From positions 1-64,000 of the forward strand of contig NZ_PNFB01000006.1 in assembly GCF_003347015.1 (NCBI RefSeq): a DNA stretch of 64,000 nt, read 5' to 3'. A program made the position numbers and the translations under genes. The notes beneath the pieces were generated by a model. It had not been told where the DNA came from, made no database searches, and was given only the letters and a program-made list of their open reading frames with translations. This DNA is from Brachybacterium sp. YJGR34 (lineage in GTDB: Bacteria; Actinomycetota; Actinomycetes; Actinomycetales; Dermabacteraceae). Numbering within the stretch: position 1 is the first letter of the stretch; each line of letters starts with the position of its first letter. Positions 34,630 to 43,072 of this stretch are shown here, piece after piece.

Positions 34630-35334
34630 ATGGCGAAGAGCGAGAAGGAATCGGAGACCATCACGGCCGACTTCGCACGGAGGTGGTGGAAGTTCCTGAT
34701 GGCGAACACGGTCTCGTTGGTCGAGGATGCGGCGCTCCTCGCGTCCCATGACAGCCCCGGCCGGGCGCAGTCGCTGATCGTGCTGGCCATGGAGGAGCTC
34801 GCCAAGGCGCGCTGGCTGTACGAGACGGCCGAGCACGAGTGGACGGCTCCGCTCGGCCTCTTCGGCCTCGAGCGGCGACCAGCCGGCGACGTCACAGTGC
34901 CGGAGGGGCTGAGCTCCACTCGACGGCCGCACGCGGAGAAGCTGCAGGTGGCCGAGCAGTTCGCCTCGGGGCTTGCCGGATTCTGGAGCCTGGACCGGCG
35001 GATGGAGTACTACGAGCGTCCCGACCTGGAGACATTCACGGCCACTGCCAAGCAGCGCAACCTCGACAAGCAGGCGGGCTTCTACGTGGACCGGGAAGGG
35101 GAGAGCATCAACAGCCCCCTCGCCATCACGGCCGACGACATCGCGAACGCCATCCGGCGCACTGCCAAGGTGGTGCAGATGCACCTGATCGAGGACCACA
35201 CCCGCCAGCAGGACGCACGCGATGCCTCGATGATTGACTCGGCCGAAGACCTGCACTGGGCCGTCATGCCGTACTCGGACCCCGAGCTGTTCGCGGACTA
35301 CGTCGCCCGGCACCCGACTGATGGAGACGAGTAG
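34630..35334 (+). CDS. AbiV-family HEPN abortive-infection protein
   Basis: The 234-residue product resembles the AbiV family of HEPN domain proteins. It shows the typical N-terminal helix with EDAALLASHDSPGRAQSLIVLAMEELAKARWLYE, where E-E-L-(A/G)-K-A-x-x-L is the hallmark, and charged helices to the C-terminus. AbiV in Lactococcus blocks phage translation; many homologues have unknown roles and some HEPN proteins are RNases. I cannot identify a clear R-x4-6-H RNase motif here. It stands at the left of a cluster with a Schlafen-like and another HEPN-like gene. No obvious -35/-10 is seen in the 200 bp upstream. Confidence 0.78.
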   Translation: MAKSEKESETITADFARRWWKFLMANTVSLVEDAALLASHDSPGRAQSLIVLAMEELAKARWLYETAEHEWTAPLGLFGLERRPAGDVTVPEGLSSTRRPHAEKLQVAEQFASGLAGFWSLDRRMEYYERPDLETFTATAKQRNLDKQAGFYVDREGESINSPLAITADDIANAIRRTAKVVQMHLIEDHTRQQDARDASMIDSAEDLHWAVMPYSDPELFADYVARHPTDGDE

Positions 35335-35505
35335 ACCCGCGCGCCAGATCGGATGAACCCCTCAAAACATCCGGCCGCTCCCGCTCGAGGTGGGCCCGAT
35401 CCGTGCCTGCGTGCTGGTCGAAATCAACTGGGCGACTGGTTCAGCTCTACCGCGTCGAACGTCGGGACTTCGTCGTGCTCTGCTCGGCGACCCGCGAAGA
35501 AGCCG

Positions 35506-36864
35506 TTACTCCTCTGGAAAGAACGCGGCTTTGAACAGGTCAGCAGCGTCCACCAGATCGGCTGTGGTGACCTGGAGCTCGCCCCGGGTGACCGCATCAC
35601 TGCCGTCCTCGGTCAGCACCCACGTCACGGAGATCGACGCCGCCTGCGGGTCCTTCGCAAGGATCACGTAATCGTCCTGGTCGCTCGTCCACGGAGCATT
35701 CGGCCGGAACGACTCCGGCGTGAGCACGACTTCGGCATCGCCGTCGCGGTTGCTCCACGAAACGGGGTACTCGCGTGGCGTGATCCGGAGGGCGTCGTGG
35801 GCGAAGCCGATGCCGAAGAGCTCCTGCCGTCGCACGATGGGTTCGACCAGCTTCTCGTAGTCCGCGTCGTCAGGCTCGAGGTACTCCACGGCCTCGCAAT
35901 CATGGAAGGTCAGGATGAGGTGGGGTTTCGCGACGAACCGGTCGCGACTGACGACCCTGATTCCCACGCCAGGCAGACCGACGCCGATGAGGTGTTCCCG
36001 CCCCTGCTCGATGTTGACGGACCTCTCGCTCCGCCACGACTGCAGGCGCTCCGCTCGTTCCTCCGGCGTCGGCGGTCGTCCTCCGGCCAGGATGCTTGAC
36101 GCCAGGAGCGCCGATGTCGATGCGAAAGCGCTCTGCGCTGGTTCCTCGCGCTCGGCGAACTCTTCCTCCGCGAAGTCATACAGGCGCTCCAGCACCTCGT
36201 CGACGCGATCGACGCGCCCGATCGAGCCAAGGATGTCCACTCCAAGTTCGATCGGCGGCTTTCCACCGCCCCGGGCCCGCTCCACGAGCGCCAGTACCTC
36301 GCCGGCGCGGGCCGGGCGGGTGTTGCTGGTGCCTCGAACATAGATCGCGCCGTCCTCGAGGCTGTCGCGGCGGTCGTCGCCCTGGTAGCTCTTGTGGCAA
36401 GGGTAGATCGACTGCCCGTCCTCCGGCGGCTGGGCGATGACGAAAAGAACCTCTTGGTCGGAGCCGACTCCGATCCGGCCGAACTCGAAGGCCGGGAACT
36501 GCGGCCCGAGGTAGGGGCGGAGGCGGTCCTCGAGCTCGTGGGCCTCGGTGCCGCGCGGCACTCCGGGAGCACTCGCCTTCTGCGCGCCGATCACTAGAAC
36601 CGCGTAACCGTGGAAGTGCCGCGCGGCTTCATGCGGGCGACGATTGGCAGCCCCCAGGAGGAACTTTGCGATCTTGGCGGCGGTCGCCTTGCTGCTCACG
36701 TCGAGTGGGCTCTTGATTTCGAGGTAGGTCGCCTCTGCCTCGTCCCCGACGGCGATCACGTGGTCGAGGATCCCTCGCAGCGCACGCTCGCCGAGCGGAA
36801 GAACGGTCGTGTCGAGCGCGGACGCCCTGGCGTCCGAGTCATCTGGAGGCGAGAGATCCGGCAT
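35506..36864 (-). CDS. Schlafen/AlbA_2-domain protein
   Basis: The 452-residue product starts with an AlbA_2 (Schlafen core) domain: EATYLEIKSPLD with the E-x-K motif (about 47-52), AKIAKFLLGAANRRP, then YAVLVIGAQ and VLFVIAQPPEDGQSIYPCHK, GAIYVRGTSNTRPA. Such domains occur in Schlafen RNases and in many bacterial defence and regulatory proteins. The C-terminal 250 residues (ERAERLQSWRSERSVNIEQG, LILTFHDCEAVEYLEPDD) have no family I can name. No AAA or helicase motif is attached. It lies 54 bp downstream of the HEPN-like gene on the same strand. Confidence 0.8.
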   Translation of the reverse strand: MPDLSPPDDSDARASALDTTVLPLGERALRGILDHVIAVGDEAEATYLEIKSPLDVSSKATAAKIAKFLLGAANRRPHEAARHFHGYAVLVIGAQKASAPGVPRGTEAHELEDRLRPYLGPQFPAFEFGRIGVGSDQEVLFVIAQPPEDGQSIYPCHKSYQGDDRRDSLEDGAIYVRGTSNTRPARAGEVLALVERARGGGKPPIELGVDILGSIGRVDRVDEVLERLYDFAEEEFAEREEPAQSAFASTSALLASSILAGGRPPTPEERAERLQSWRSERSVNIEQGREHLIGVGLPGVGIRVVSRDRFVAKPHLILTFHDCEAVEYLEPDDADYEKLVEPIVRRQELFGIGFAHDALRITPREYPVSWSNRDGDAEVVLTPESFRPNAPWTSDQDDYVILAKDPQAASISVTWVLTEDGSDAVTRGELQVTTADLVDAADLFKAAFFPEE

Positions 36865-36918
36865 GGAACGATTCTCCCATTCAGACCGACGGACCCCGGG
36901 GCGAAAGAGGAATCGCGA

Positions 36919-37671
36919 CTACGCCTTAACGATGCTCGGCACGGGGCGTCCATGCTCCCAGATCTCCCAGCCGATCTTCTTGCCCAGTTCGCCGAAGCAC
37001 CCCTGGACACCGAGTCGGTGAACGCAGAACCACCAGGCGTCCAACTCATCTGCGACGAAGCCGCGGAGCCTCTTCTCGTAGTCGTCGAGTGCGGCGTTGT
37101 CGCCGAACGGGACCTCGTGGAACTCCTGCCGTGTCTCCCTGACGTGCAGCTCGACCCGCTCCCAGTACTCGGACGGCTGGTCGAGTTCGCCGGGCTGATC
37201 GGTCGCCAGAATGTCCAGGTGGTGGAAGCGTCCGGACCTCCCGTACCGGGCGAACGTGGCGAAGACGAGCGGGATGACGGTGCTCTGCTTGAGGTGCGCC
37301 GCGAGTTGAGCGGAGTATCCACTGGCCGTCGTGCGCTCGATCCCGTCGTCGATCGCCTCCAGAAGGCGTGCGTTCAATTTCTCGATGTCGTGGCCCCATC
37401 CGATGAGTTCCGACTTCGTGGGCCAAGCGCCAGCATCGTCGACCGCCTTGCATCCAAGCACGACCTTCATCGCCTTCTCGACCCCAATGCTGCCTTGAGT
37501 GAAGACCGAGTCGCCGTCGATGTGTACGTAGCGCATCTCCCGGATCGCCTCGACCGTCGCGCGGAGTAGGTTGCGCACGGAGCCCGATTCCTCGAGGAGG
37601 GCGAATCCCTGACGCATCGAGAGCGCCGGGTGCAGACCCGCACGACGCCGTTGAGGCGAGTTCGATGCCAT
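36919..37671 (-). CDS. HEPN-like helical protein
   Basis: The 250-residue product is predicted mostly helical. TQGSIGVEKAMKVVLGCKAV (about 66) followed by GHDIEKLNARLLEAID has the E-K-x-x-K...G-H-D-(I/L)-x-K-L pattern seen in HEPN and AbiV-like proteins. The C-terminal half has ADELDAWWFCVHRLGVQG and GWEIWEHGRPVP. No RNase motif is certain. I use ATG 37671, preceded by GGGGAAGGA. It is upstream of the Schlafen-like gene in the same orientation and probably co-transcribed. Confidence 0.68.
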   Translation of the reverse strand: MASNSPQRRRAGLHPALSMRQGFALLEESGSVRNLLRATVEAIREMRYVHIDGDSVFTQGSIGVEKAMKVVLGCKAVDDAGAWPTKSELIGWGHDIEKLNARLLEAIDDGIERTTASGYSAQLAAHLKQSTVIPLVFATFARYGRSGRFHHLDILATDQPGELDQPSEYWERVELHVRETRQEFHEVPFGDNAALDDYEKRLRGFVADELDAWWFCVHRLGVQGCFGELGKKIGWEIWEHGRPVPSIVKA

Positions 37672-38194
37672 GCTGACCGTCCTTCCCCAGTTCCGATTGC
37701 CCTGGGTGTCAAGGATAGGAACAGAAGTACTCGACCAGGTAGGCGAATCCCTTCGTGTGCACCTTGGACTGCTGTGCCCGAGGCGCGGCCGGCTTCCGAA
37801 GCCTAGGTGTTGGAGCGGTCGAGACGTCGAGGTCCCTGCGCGATGCCAGGGGCGGGGTCTGTCACCGAGCGACACAGGAATGCTGAGTCATCACGTTAGA
37901 TCGGAACTGTAATCGGCATCGTTTGACGAGTCGCGTTCCGATTCAACATTACGAACGGAAGCTAAGCTGACCTGCGAAAACGCTCGCGGTGGGGACTCTG
38001 AGAGATGGGCATCATGGTCCGTCTCCGAACGTGGTGGAGTTCCGCTTCAACGTGTGAATCGAGCACTTCCCCGGGGCCCGGTGAGCGCGCTACTGTGCAC
38101 TCAGCGTCGCGTGTCGGTGGCAGTCCGTGTCAGGCATGGAGGCGTGGGACTCGAAGGAGATGGACGATGATGACGTCCTTCCCTTCGCCCTCGT
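37672..38194. other. AT-richer 0.5-kb gap without a supported gene
   Basis: No ORF here has convincing coding character. The stretch 37890-37990 is richer in A/T than its surroundings (for example GTTAGATCGGAACTGTAATC) and holds TTGACG at 37923-37928 and TAAGCT near 37960. These could be promoter parts for the hemerythrin gene or the junction of the accessory segment. Nothing else is seen. Confidence 0.5.
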
Positions 38195-38665
38195 GTGGCT
38201 GAGGGCGAGAAGACCAGGCTGGTGGCCTGGAGCGACGAGCTGCGTCGCGTGCATGCGCGCTTGCGTGAGGCACTGGCGATGACGCGGGAGGCGGTCGCTC
38301 GCGGCGATTCCGAGCAGGTGGCGAGCCGTGACCTGCTGTTGTTCTGCCACGGATTCTGCAGCGCCCTCACGGGTCATCATGAGGGCGAGGATCGGGACAT
38401 GTTCCCCGCGATCGCCGCCGAGCATCCCGAGCTGCGCGAGACGCTGCGCATGCTGAAGCAGGATCACTCGATGATCTCGCACCTGGTGAACGGGTTGCAG
38501 GCCGCCGTCGACGCGAGATCATCGCCAGAGGAGCTGGCGCGGCACCTCGAGGGCATCTCGGCGATCATGGAGAACCACTTCCGATACGAGGAGCGGCAGC
38601 TGCTCGTCGTGCTCGATACGCTTGCCCTCGATGCCGACCCGAAGCGCGTACTGGGTCCGCTCTGA
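38195..38665 (+). CDS. Hemerythrin HHE domain protein
   Basis: The 156-residue product is a four-helix-bundle hemerythrin-like protein that probably binds a di-iron centre and senses or stores oxygen or nitric oxide. Iron-ligand positions are visible: His in ELRRVHARLREAL, H-x-x-x-E in LTGHHEGEDRDMFP, H in LKQDHSMISHLVNGL and H-x-x-x-E-E in MENHFRYEERQLL. The GTG start follows a stretch whose other frame encodes MTSFPSPSCG and stops, which resembles the family N-terminus; a small frameshift before GTG 38195 is possible. Confidence 0.85.
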   Translation: MAEGEKTRLVAWSDELRRVHARLREALAMTREAVARGDSEQVASRDLLLFCHGFCSALTGHHEGEDRDMFPAIAAEHPELRETLRMLKQDHSMISHLVNGLQAAVDARSSPEELARHLEGISAIMENHFRYEERQLLVVLDTLALDADPKRVLGPL

Positions 38666-38730
38666 AGCGTTGTCACCCGCGGCGACGCGGTTGGAACCCG
38701 CGTTCGAGATCTCACCTCCAGGAGCAGAAG

Positions 38731-39576
38731 ATGAGCGTTGTCCCCGTGTACAGCATCGCCAAGGCCTACACGGCAGTCGCGGTGCTTCGCTCCTTCGACG
38801 TCGAGGGTCAGATCGGTGAGCTGGTACCTGATCTGCCGGAGGCCCTTCGCTCGGTGGCGGTGCGGGCCCTGCTGAACCACACCTCGGGCCTCAACGACTA
38901 TTTCGGATGGGCGGACTACCGTGCCGCGGTCGACGCGCACGAGGACGCGTGGGAGATCGACCGCGTTCTCGACGGAGCGGTCGTTGATCGTGCCGGCCGG
39001 TTCCGGTACTCCAATATCGGCTTCGCCCTGCTGCGTCTCGCTCTGGAGCGCGAGGAATCCGCGGATTTCTTCACCGCCATCTCCCGTCGAGTTCTGGAGC
39101 CGCTGGGAGTGGAGGCGTTCCCTTTCGCGTCCCGGGGCGACTGGATCGCCTGCACGCACCAGTCGATCGGCGACGACCTTCGCGCCTACGATCCGGGATG
39201 GGTCTTCACCGGGACCTTCGCTGTTGAGCCCGACGAGGCGGCGCGCGGGATCGCGGCCGTCATGCGTGGCGAGCTCGGCGACGACATCCCGCGCCTGATG
39301 ATGCAGTCGGTCGCCGTCGGCGCTCCGGATGCCCATCCGCTGTCGCCCTCTGCCGGTTATGGCCTCGGGGTCATGACCAAGGGGCAGCCGGTGACGGTTC
39401 TCGGACACGGGGGGCAGGGGCCGGGCTTCAACCTGTTCGCCGCTGTGAGCGCTGGCAGACGCCGATGGAGCGGACGGGTCGCGGAGGGTCAAGGAGAGGA
39501 GCTGGCGCTGATCCAGGCATGCGTCGATGACGTCGAGCGCCGTGACGACGCGGTGGAGTCCAGGGTCGCCGTGTGA
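38731..39576 (+). CDS. Beta-lactamase-fold serine hydrolase (short N-terminus)
   Basis: The 281-residue product has the class C beta-lactamase/PBP4-like motifs: S-x-x-K as SIAK (8-11), Y-x-N in RYSNIGFALL and H-x-G-like LGHGGQGPGFN. Members are esterases, peptidases or lactamases; the true function is unknown. The SIAK motif starts at residue 8, about 40-50 residues earlier than in full-length relatives, so the first strands of the fold are missing or encoded by an unseen upstream start. The C-terminus is charged and may be degraded. ATG has CCAGGAGCAGAAG upstream. Confidence 0.75.
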   Translation: MSVVPVYSIAKAYTAVAVLRSFDVEGQIGELVPDLPEALRSVAVRALLNHTSGLNDYFGWADYRAAVDAHEDAWEIDRVLDGAVVDRAGRFRYSNIGFALLRLALEREESADFFTAISRRVLEPLGVEAFPFASRGDWIACTHQSIGDDLRAYDPGWVFTGTFAVEPDEAARGIAAVMRGELGDDIPRLMMQSVAVGAPDAHPLSPSAGYGLGVMTKGQPVTVLGHGGQGPGFNLFAAVSAGRRRWSGRVAEGQGEELALIQACVDDVERRDDAVESRVAV

Positions 39577-39594
39577 GCCGACCCGCGGCCGGTT

Positions 39595-40005
39595 CTACGA
39601 GGGCTGATCGTCTCCGAAGCGCTGCCGAGCCTCTCCGCTGATCGGCGTGAAGAAGTTGAGCAGGGTGCCGTCCGGGTCCCGGACCAACAGCGAGCGGTTT
39701 CCCCACGGCATGTCCGTCGGCTGATTGACGAACACGTCGACGACGTTCAGGAGCGCCTCGTAGGTCGCATCGACGTCGTCGACCAGGAAGTCCAGGGTGA
39801 CGCTGCGATTCGCGTGCGCCTCGGCGGCGCCGTCCCCGAGCAGCGGCACCGTGGCGGAGCTGGCGATGGCGAGAGTTCCGGAGGGGGTGCGGAGCTCGGC
39901 GAACATCGGGTGGAGCCGCTGGGCCGTGATGCCGGTGGCTGCTTCGTAGAAGGCGACGAGGGCGTCGACGTCGTCGGTGATGATGCGGGTGGCCGCGAGC
40001 TGCAT
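39595..40005 (-). CDS. VOC family (glyoxalase-like) protein
   Basis: The 136-residue product has paired beta-alpha-beta-beta-beta modules of the vicinal oxygen chelate fold: ATRIITDDVDALVAFYEAATGI, LRTPSGTLAIA, VTLDFLVDDVDATYEALLNVVDVFV and RSLLVRDPDGTLLNFFTPI. A metal ligand pair is not complete (His near residue 32, Glu missing), so it may be a binding rather than catalytic member. ATG 40005 follows GAAGGAG. It is divergent from the WYL regulator, 114 bp away, and probably its target. Confidence 0.88.
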   Translation of the reverse strand: MQLAATRIITDDVDALVAFYEAATGITAQRLHPMFAELRTPSGTLAIASSATVPLLGDGAAEAHANRSVTLDFLVDDVDATYEALLNVVDVFVNQPTDMPWGNRSLLVRDPDGTLLNFFTPISGEARQRFGDDQPS

Positions 40006-40119
40006 GGTGGGCTCCTTCGGAGAGGTGAGCGGGAGGTGGCCGCCGAACGCGGCCGTCCACGCCACGCTATGAGCAATACCGGGCGGGAACTGTCCGGTAT
40101 GGCTGGGAGGATCGACCAC

Positions 40120-41121
40120 ATGGCCGACACCACCGCGCGGGCACGGCAGCTGCTCGAGCTGCTGCAGTCCGCGCACCAGCGCACCGTCCCCGAGCTCGCC
40201 GATCGCCTCGGTGTCGACGAGCGGACGATTCGCCGGGACGTGGCGCGACTGGTCGATCTGGGCCTGCCCGTCGAGACCCGGCGCGGGCGCTACGGCGGAT
40301 ATCGGCTCGCGCCCGGTCGGCATGTCCTCCCGCTCATGTTCACCCCCGAGGAAGTGGTCGCCGTCTTCCTGGGTCTCGCCCGCGCGCAGGAGGCGTCCCG
40401 CGAGCCGGGCATCGCCGCGCAGACCGCCCTCGCCAAGATCACCCGAGCGCTGCCGGCCGCCGATGCCGAGAGGATCGAGGCCCTGCTCGGGGTGATGACG
40501 CACTCCTCCCCGCGCGGACCCGGGGTCCCCGACCCCGCGTTGATGCTGACCCTGGCGGAGGCCGTCGAGCATCGGCGCGTCCTCGACCTGCGCTATGCCA
40601 CCGGCGAGGGCGTGCCATCCCGGCGCACCGTCCACCCGTATGACCTGATCGCGCACGAGGATCGGTGGTACCTGGTCGCCTTCGACACCGGCCGGCAGGA
40701 GGAGCGGACGTTCCGGGTCGACAGGATCCGCACCGCTCGGTCCGTGCGCGAGACCTTCACCGCGCCCCGACGGCCGGATGCGGCAGGACGCCTGCTCGAC
40801 GGATTCGCCGCAGCGGACTATCGGTGGCACGTCGTGCTCCATCTCCGGGCGACCGAGGACCGCATCCGCGCTCAACTGCCACGGAGCGTCGCCCGGCTCG
40901 AGCGCTCGGAGACCGGAGACGACGGGGTGGGGGAGGGTGGTCCTCCCTGGCACCGGGCGGAGATCCACGCCGAGAGCCTCGACTGGCTGCCGTCGGTGAT
41001 CGCGGCGCTGGACTGTGAGGTGCGGATCGAGGAGCCCGACGAGCTCAGAGCGCGGGTGACGGCGGTGGCGGCGAGGATGCAGCAGGCTGCCGGTGGCGGC
41101 AGAAGGCCACGCGGATCCTGA
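40120..41121 (+). CDS. WYL-domain helix-turn-helix regulator
   Basis: The 333-residue product has an N-terminal HTH_11 (ARARQLLELLQSAHQRTVPELADRLGVDERTIRRDVARLVDLG, residues 5-48), a middle helical region and a WYL domain (RVLDLRYATGEGVPSRRTVHPYDLIAHEDRWYLVAFD, about 160-200), followed by the WCX tail. WYL proteins bind nucleic acids or small ligands and act as repressors or activators. GGGAGG precedes ATG 40120; ATG 40099 would add seven residues. The divergent VOC gene is the likely target. Confidence 0.92.
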   Translation: MADTTARARQLLELLQSAHQRTVPELADRLGVDERTIRRDVARLVDLGLPVETRRGRYGGYRLAPGRHVLPLMFTPEEVVAVFLGLARAQEASREPGIAAQTALAKITRALPAADAERIEALLGVMTHSSPRGPGVPDPALMLTLAEAVEHRRVLDLRYATGEGVPSRRTVHPYDLIAHEDRWYLVAFDTGRQEERTFRVDRIRTARSVRETFTAPRRPDAAGRLLDGFAAADYRWHVVLHLRATEDRIRAQLPRSVARLERSETGDDGVGEGGPPWHRAEIHAESLDWLPSVIAALDCEVRIEEPDELRARVTAVAARMQQAAGGGRRPRGS

Positions 41122-41255
41122 TCCCACAGGAGGCGCGGATGCCGGTCAGCGCGTCCTCTCCGGCGTCGGGCTCCGCGGCGGCCGAGCAGGCAACGATTTG
41201 ATCAAGGTGCCCTGACGACCGGGTGGGACGTCGCGCACCATATAGTCTCTATGGT

Positions 41256-42050
41256 ATGACGCAGATCACACCGTGGTCGGATGGGCGCGCAGCGGGGCCC
41301 TCGGCCCCGAGGCGTCCGCTCGTCGAGCTGGTGGACGTGAACAAGCACTTCGGCGCATTCCAGGCACTCACCGACATCACCCTGACCATCCCCGAACGGC
41401 AGGTGGCGATCGTGATCGGCCCCTCGGGCTCGGGCAAGTCGACCCTGTGCCGGACCATCAACCGGCTCGAGACGATCGACGACGGGGGCCGCATCAGCAT
41501 CGACGGCACGGTGCTGCCCGAGGAGGGCAAGGCGCTGGCCGCCCTGCGCGCGGACGTCGGCATGGTGTTCCAGTCCTTCAACCTCTTCGCCCACAAGTCG
41601 GTCCTGGAGAACGTCACGGTCGGGCCCATCAAGGTCAGGGGAGTGAAGAAGGCCCAGGCGGTGAAGGAGGCCATGACCCTGCTGGAGCGTGTCGGTGTGG
41701 CCGAGCAGGCCAAGAAGCTGCCGGCCGAGCTCTCCGGCGGGCAGCAGCAGCGAGTGGCCATCGCCAGAGCCCTGGCCATGAGGCCGAAGGTCATGCTGTT
41801 CGACGAGCCGACCTCCGCCCTGGACCCCGAGATGGTCCAGGAGGTCCTGGACGTCATGGTTCAGCTGGCGGAGGAGGGCATGACCATGCTCGTGGTCACC
41901 CACGAGATGGGCTTCGCCCGCCAGGCCGGGGACCGCGTGATCTTCATGGACGAAGGGCGGGTCCTGGAGGACACCGACCCCGAGTCGTTCTTCACCGACC
42001 CGCAGCACGACCGTGCCAAGAGCTTCCTCGGGAAGATCCTGGCGCACTGA
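41256..42050 (+). CDS. gluA: Polar amino acid ABC transporter ATPase (GluA/GlnQ-like)
   Basis: The 264-residue ATPase energises uptake of a polar amino acid, probably glutamate or glutamine. It has Walker [12 protein letters not shown]-loop VFQSFNLF, signature [15 protein letters not shown], Walker [13 protein letters not shown] and H-loop THEM. ATG 41256 follows TATAGT (41241-41246), a consensus -10, so a leaderless or near-leaderless mRNA is likely. It is the first gene of a gluABCD-type operon. It differs from a standard GlnQ mainly in a 25-residue hydrophilic N-terminus. Confidence 0.94.
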   Translation: MTQITPWSDGRAAGPSAPRRPLVELVDVNKHFGAFQALTDITLTIPERQVAIVIGPSGSGKSTLCRTINRLETIDDGGRISIDGTVLPEEGKALAALRADVGMVFQSFNLFAHKSVLENVTVGPIKVRGVKKAQAVKEAMTLLERVGVAEQAKKLPAELSGGQQQRVAIARALAMRPKVMLFDEPTSALDPEMVQEVLDVMVQLAEEGMTMLVVTHEMGFARQAGDRVIFMDEGRVLEDTDPESFFTDPQHDRAKSFLGKILAH

Positions 42051-42085
42051 CCGCCCCCACGCACCACCGACCCTCTGGAGGAATC

Positions 42086-42949
42086 ATGCGCACCAAGCTC
42101 GCATCCGCGGCGGCGGTCGCCGCCGCATCCGTTCTCATCATGTCCGCCTGCGCCCCGTCGCAGACCGGAGGGGACGAGGGAGGAGAGGCCGAGGGCGGCG
42201 GGGACACCGTCCGCATCGGCATCAAGTACGACCAGCCGGGCCTCGGCTTCCGCGAGGGCGACGGCGACCCCACCGGCTTCGACGTCGAGGTCGCGAAGTA
42301 CGTGGCGGAGGAGCTGGGGTACACCGAGGACCAGATCGAATGGGTCCAGACCCCCTCGGCCAACCGGGAGAACGCGCTCGAGGGCGGCGAGGTCGACATG
42401 ATCTTCGCGACCTACTCCATCACCGACGAGCGCGACGAGCGCGTCGACTTCGCCGGTCCCTACTTCGTGGCCGGCCAGGATCTCCTGGTCCGCGCCGATG
42501 ACACCGAGATCACCGGGCCGGACGCCCTGGACGGCAAGAACCTCTGCTCGGTCACGGGCTCGACCTCCGCCCAGAAGATCAAGGAGGAGTACGCCCAGGG
42601 TGTGGAGCTGGTCGAGCAGGGTGGCTACGCCGAGTGCGTCACCTACCTCGAATCCGGCCAGGTGGATGCGGTGACCACCGACGACATCATCCTCGCCGGC
42701 CTCGCCGCGACCCCGGAGAACGCCGAGAAGTTCATGGTCGTGGGCAACGCCTTCTCGGTGGAGCGCTACGGGGTCGGCATCCCCACCGGCTCGGAGATGT
42801 GCGAGGACATCAACGCCGCCATCACGCAGATGAAGGAGGACGGGGCCTGGCAGGAGGCGCTGGACACCGCCACCGAGGGCACCGGGTACACCCCCGACGA
42901 GGAGCTGAACAACGGCCCGGAGGCCGAGCTCGAGTCCTGCGACGACTGA
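42086..42949 (+). CDS. gluB: Glutamate/polar amino acid-binding lipoprotein (GluB-like)
   Basis: The 287-residue product is an extracytoplasmic solute-binding lipoprotein of SBP family 3. The signal MRTKLASAAAVAAASVLIMS ends with the lipobox MSAC (Cys about 22), followed by a Gly/Glu linker. The binding domain has VRIGIKYDQPGLGF, PTGFDVEVAKYVAEELG, FATYSITDERDERVDFAGPY and GVGIPTGSEMCEDINAAI. The LysE/Arg pattern favours acidic amino acids, but specificity is not decided. GGAGG lies 7 nt before ATG. A 17-bp hairpin follows, before the permease genes. Confidence 0.93.
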   Translation: MRTKLASAAAVAAASVLIMSACAPSQTGGDEGGEAEGGGDTVRIGIKYDQPGLGFREGDGDPTGFDVEVAKYVAEELGYTEDQIEWVQTPSANRENALEGGEVDMIFATYSITDERDERVDFAGPYFVAGQDLLVRADDTEITGPDALDGKNLCSVTGSTSAQKIKEEYAQGVELVEQGGYAECVTYLESGQVDAVTTDDIILAGLAATPENAEKFMVVGNAFSVERYGVGIPTGSEMCEDINAAITQMKEDGAWQEALDTATEGTGYTPDEELNNGPEAELESCDD

Positions 42950-42969
42950 GCGTCCGCACCGCACCGCCC

Positions 42970-43009
42970 GGCGGAGACGGGACGGGAGATCGCCCGTCCC
43001 GTCTCCGCC
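42970..43009 (+). terminator. Intercistronic hairpin between gluB and gluC
   Basis: GCGGAGACGGGACGGG (42971-42986) pairs perfectly with 42993-43008 around a 6-nt loop, plus one outer G-C pair. It lies within the operon, so it probably acts as a partial terminator or RNA stabiliser that gives more binding protein than permease. Confidence 0.7.
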
Positions 43010-43072
43010 CCTCCCGCGGCCGCGGCCACGCTGGATCCGCCCCGGGCCACGGGACCGCGAGACAGGAGGCAC

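Noticed and set aside
19467-37928. CGTTTGACG at 19467-19475 and 37920-37928 as attachment-site repeats around the accessory region
   Set aside because: Only nine bases match, which is expected by chance at this window size, and no integrase gene lies between them.
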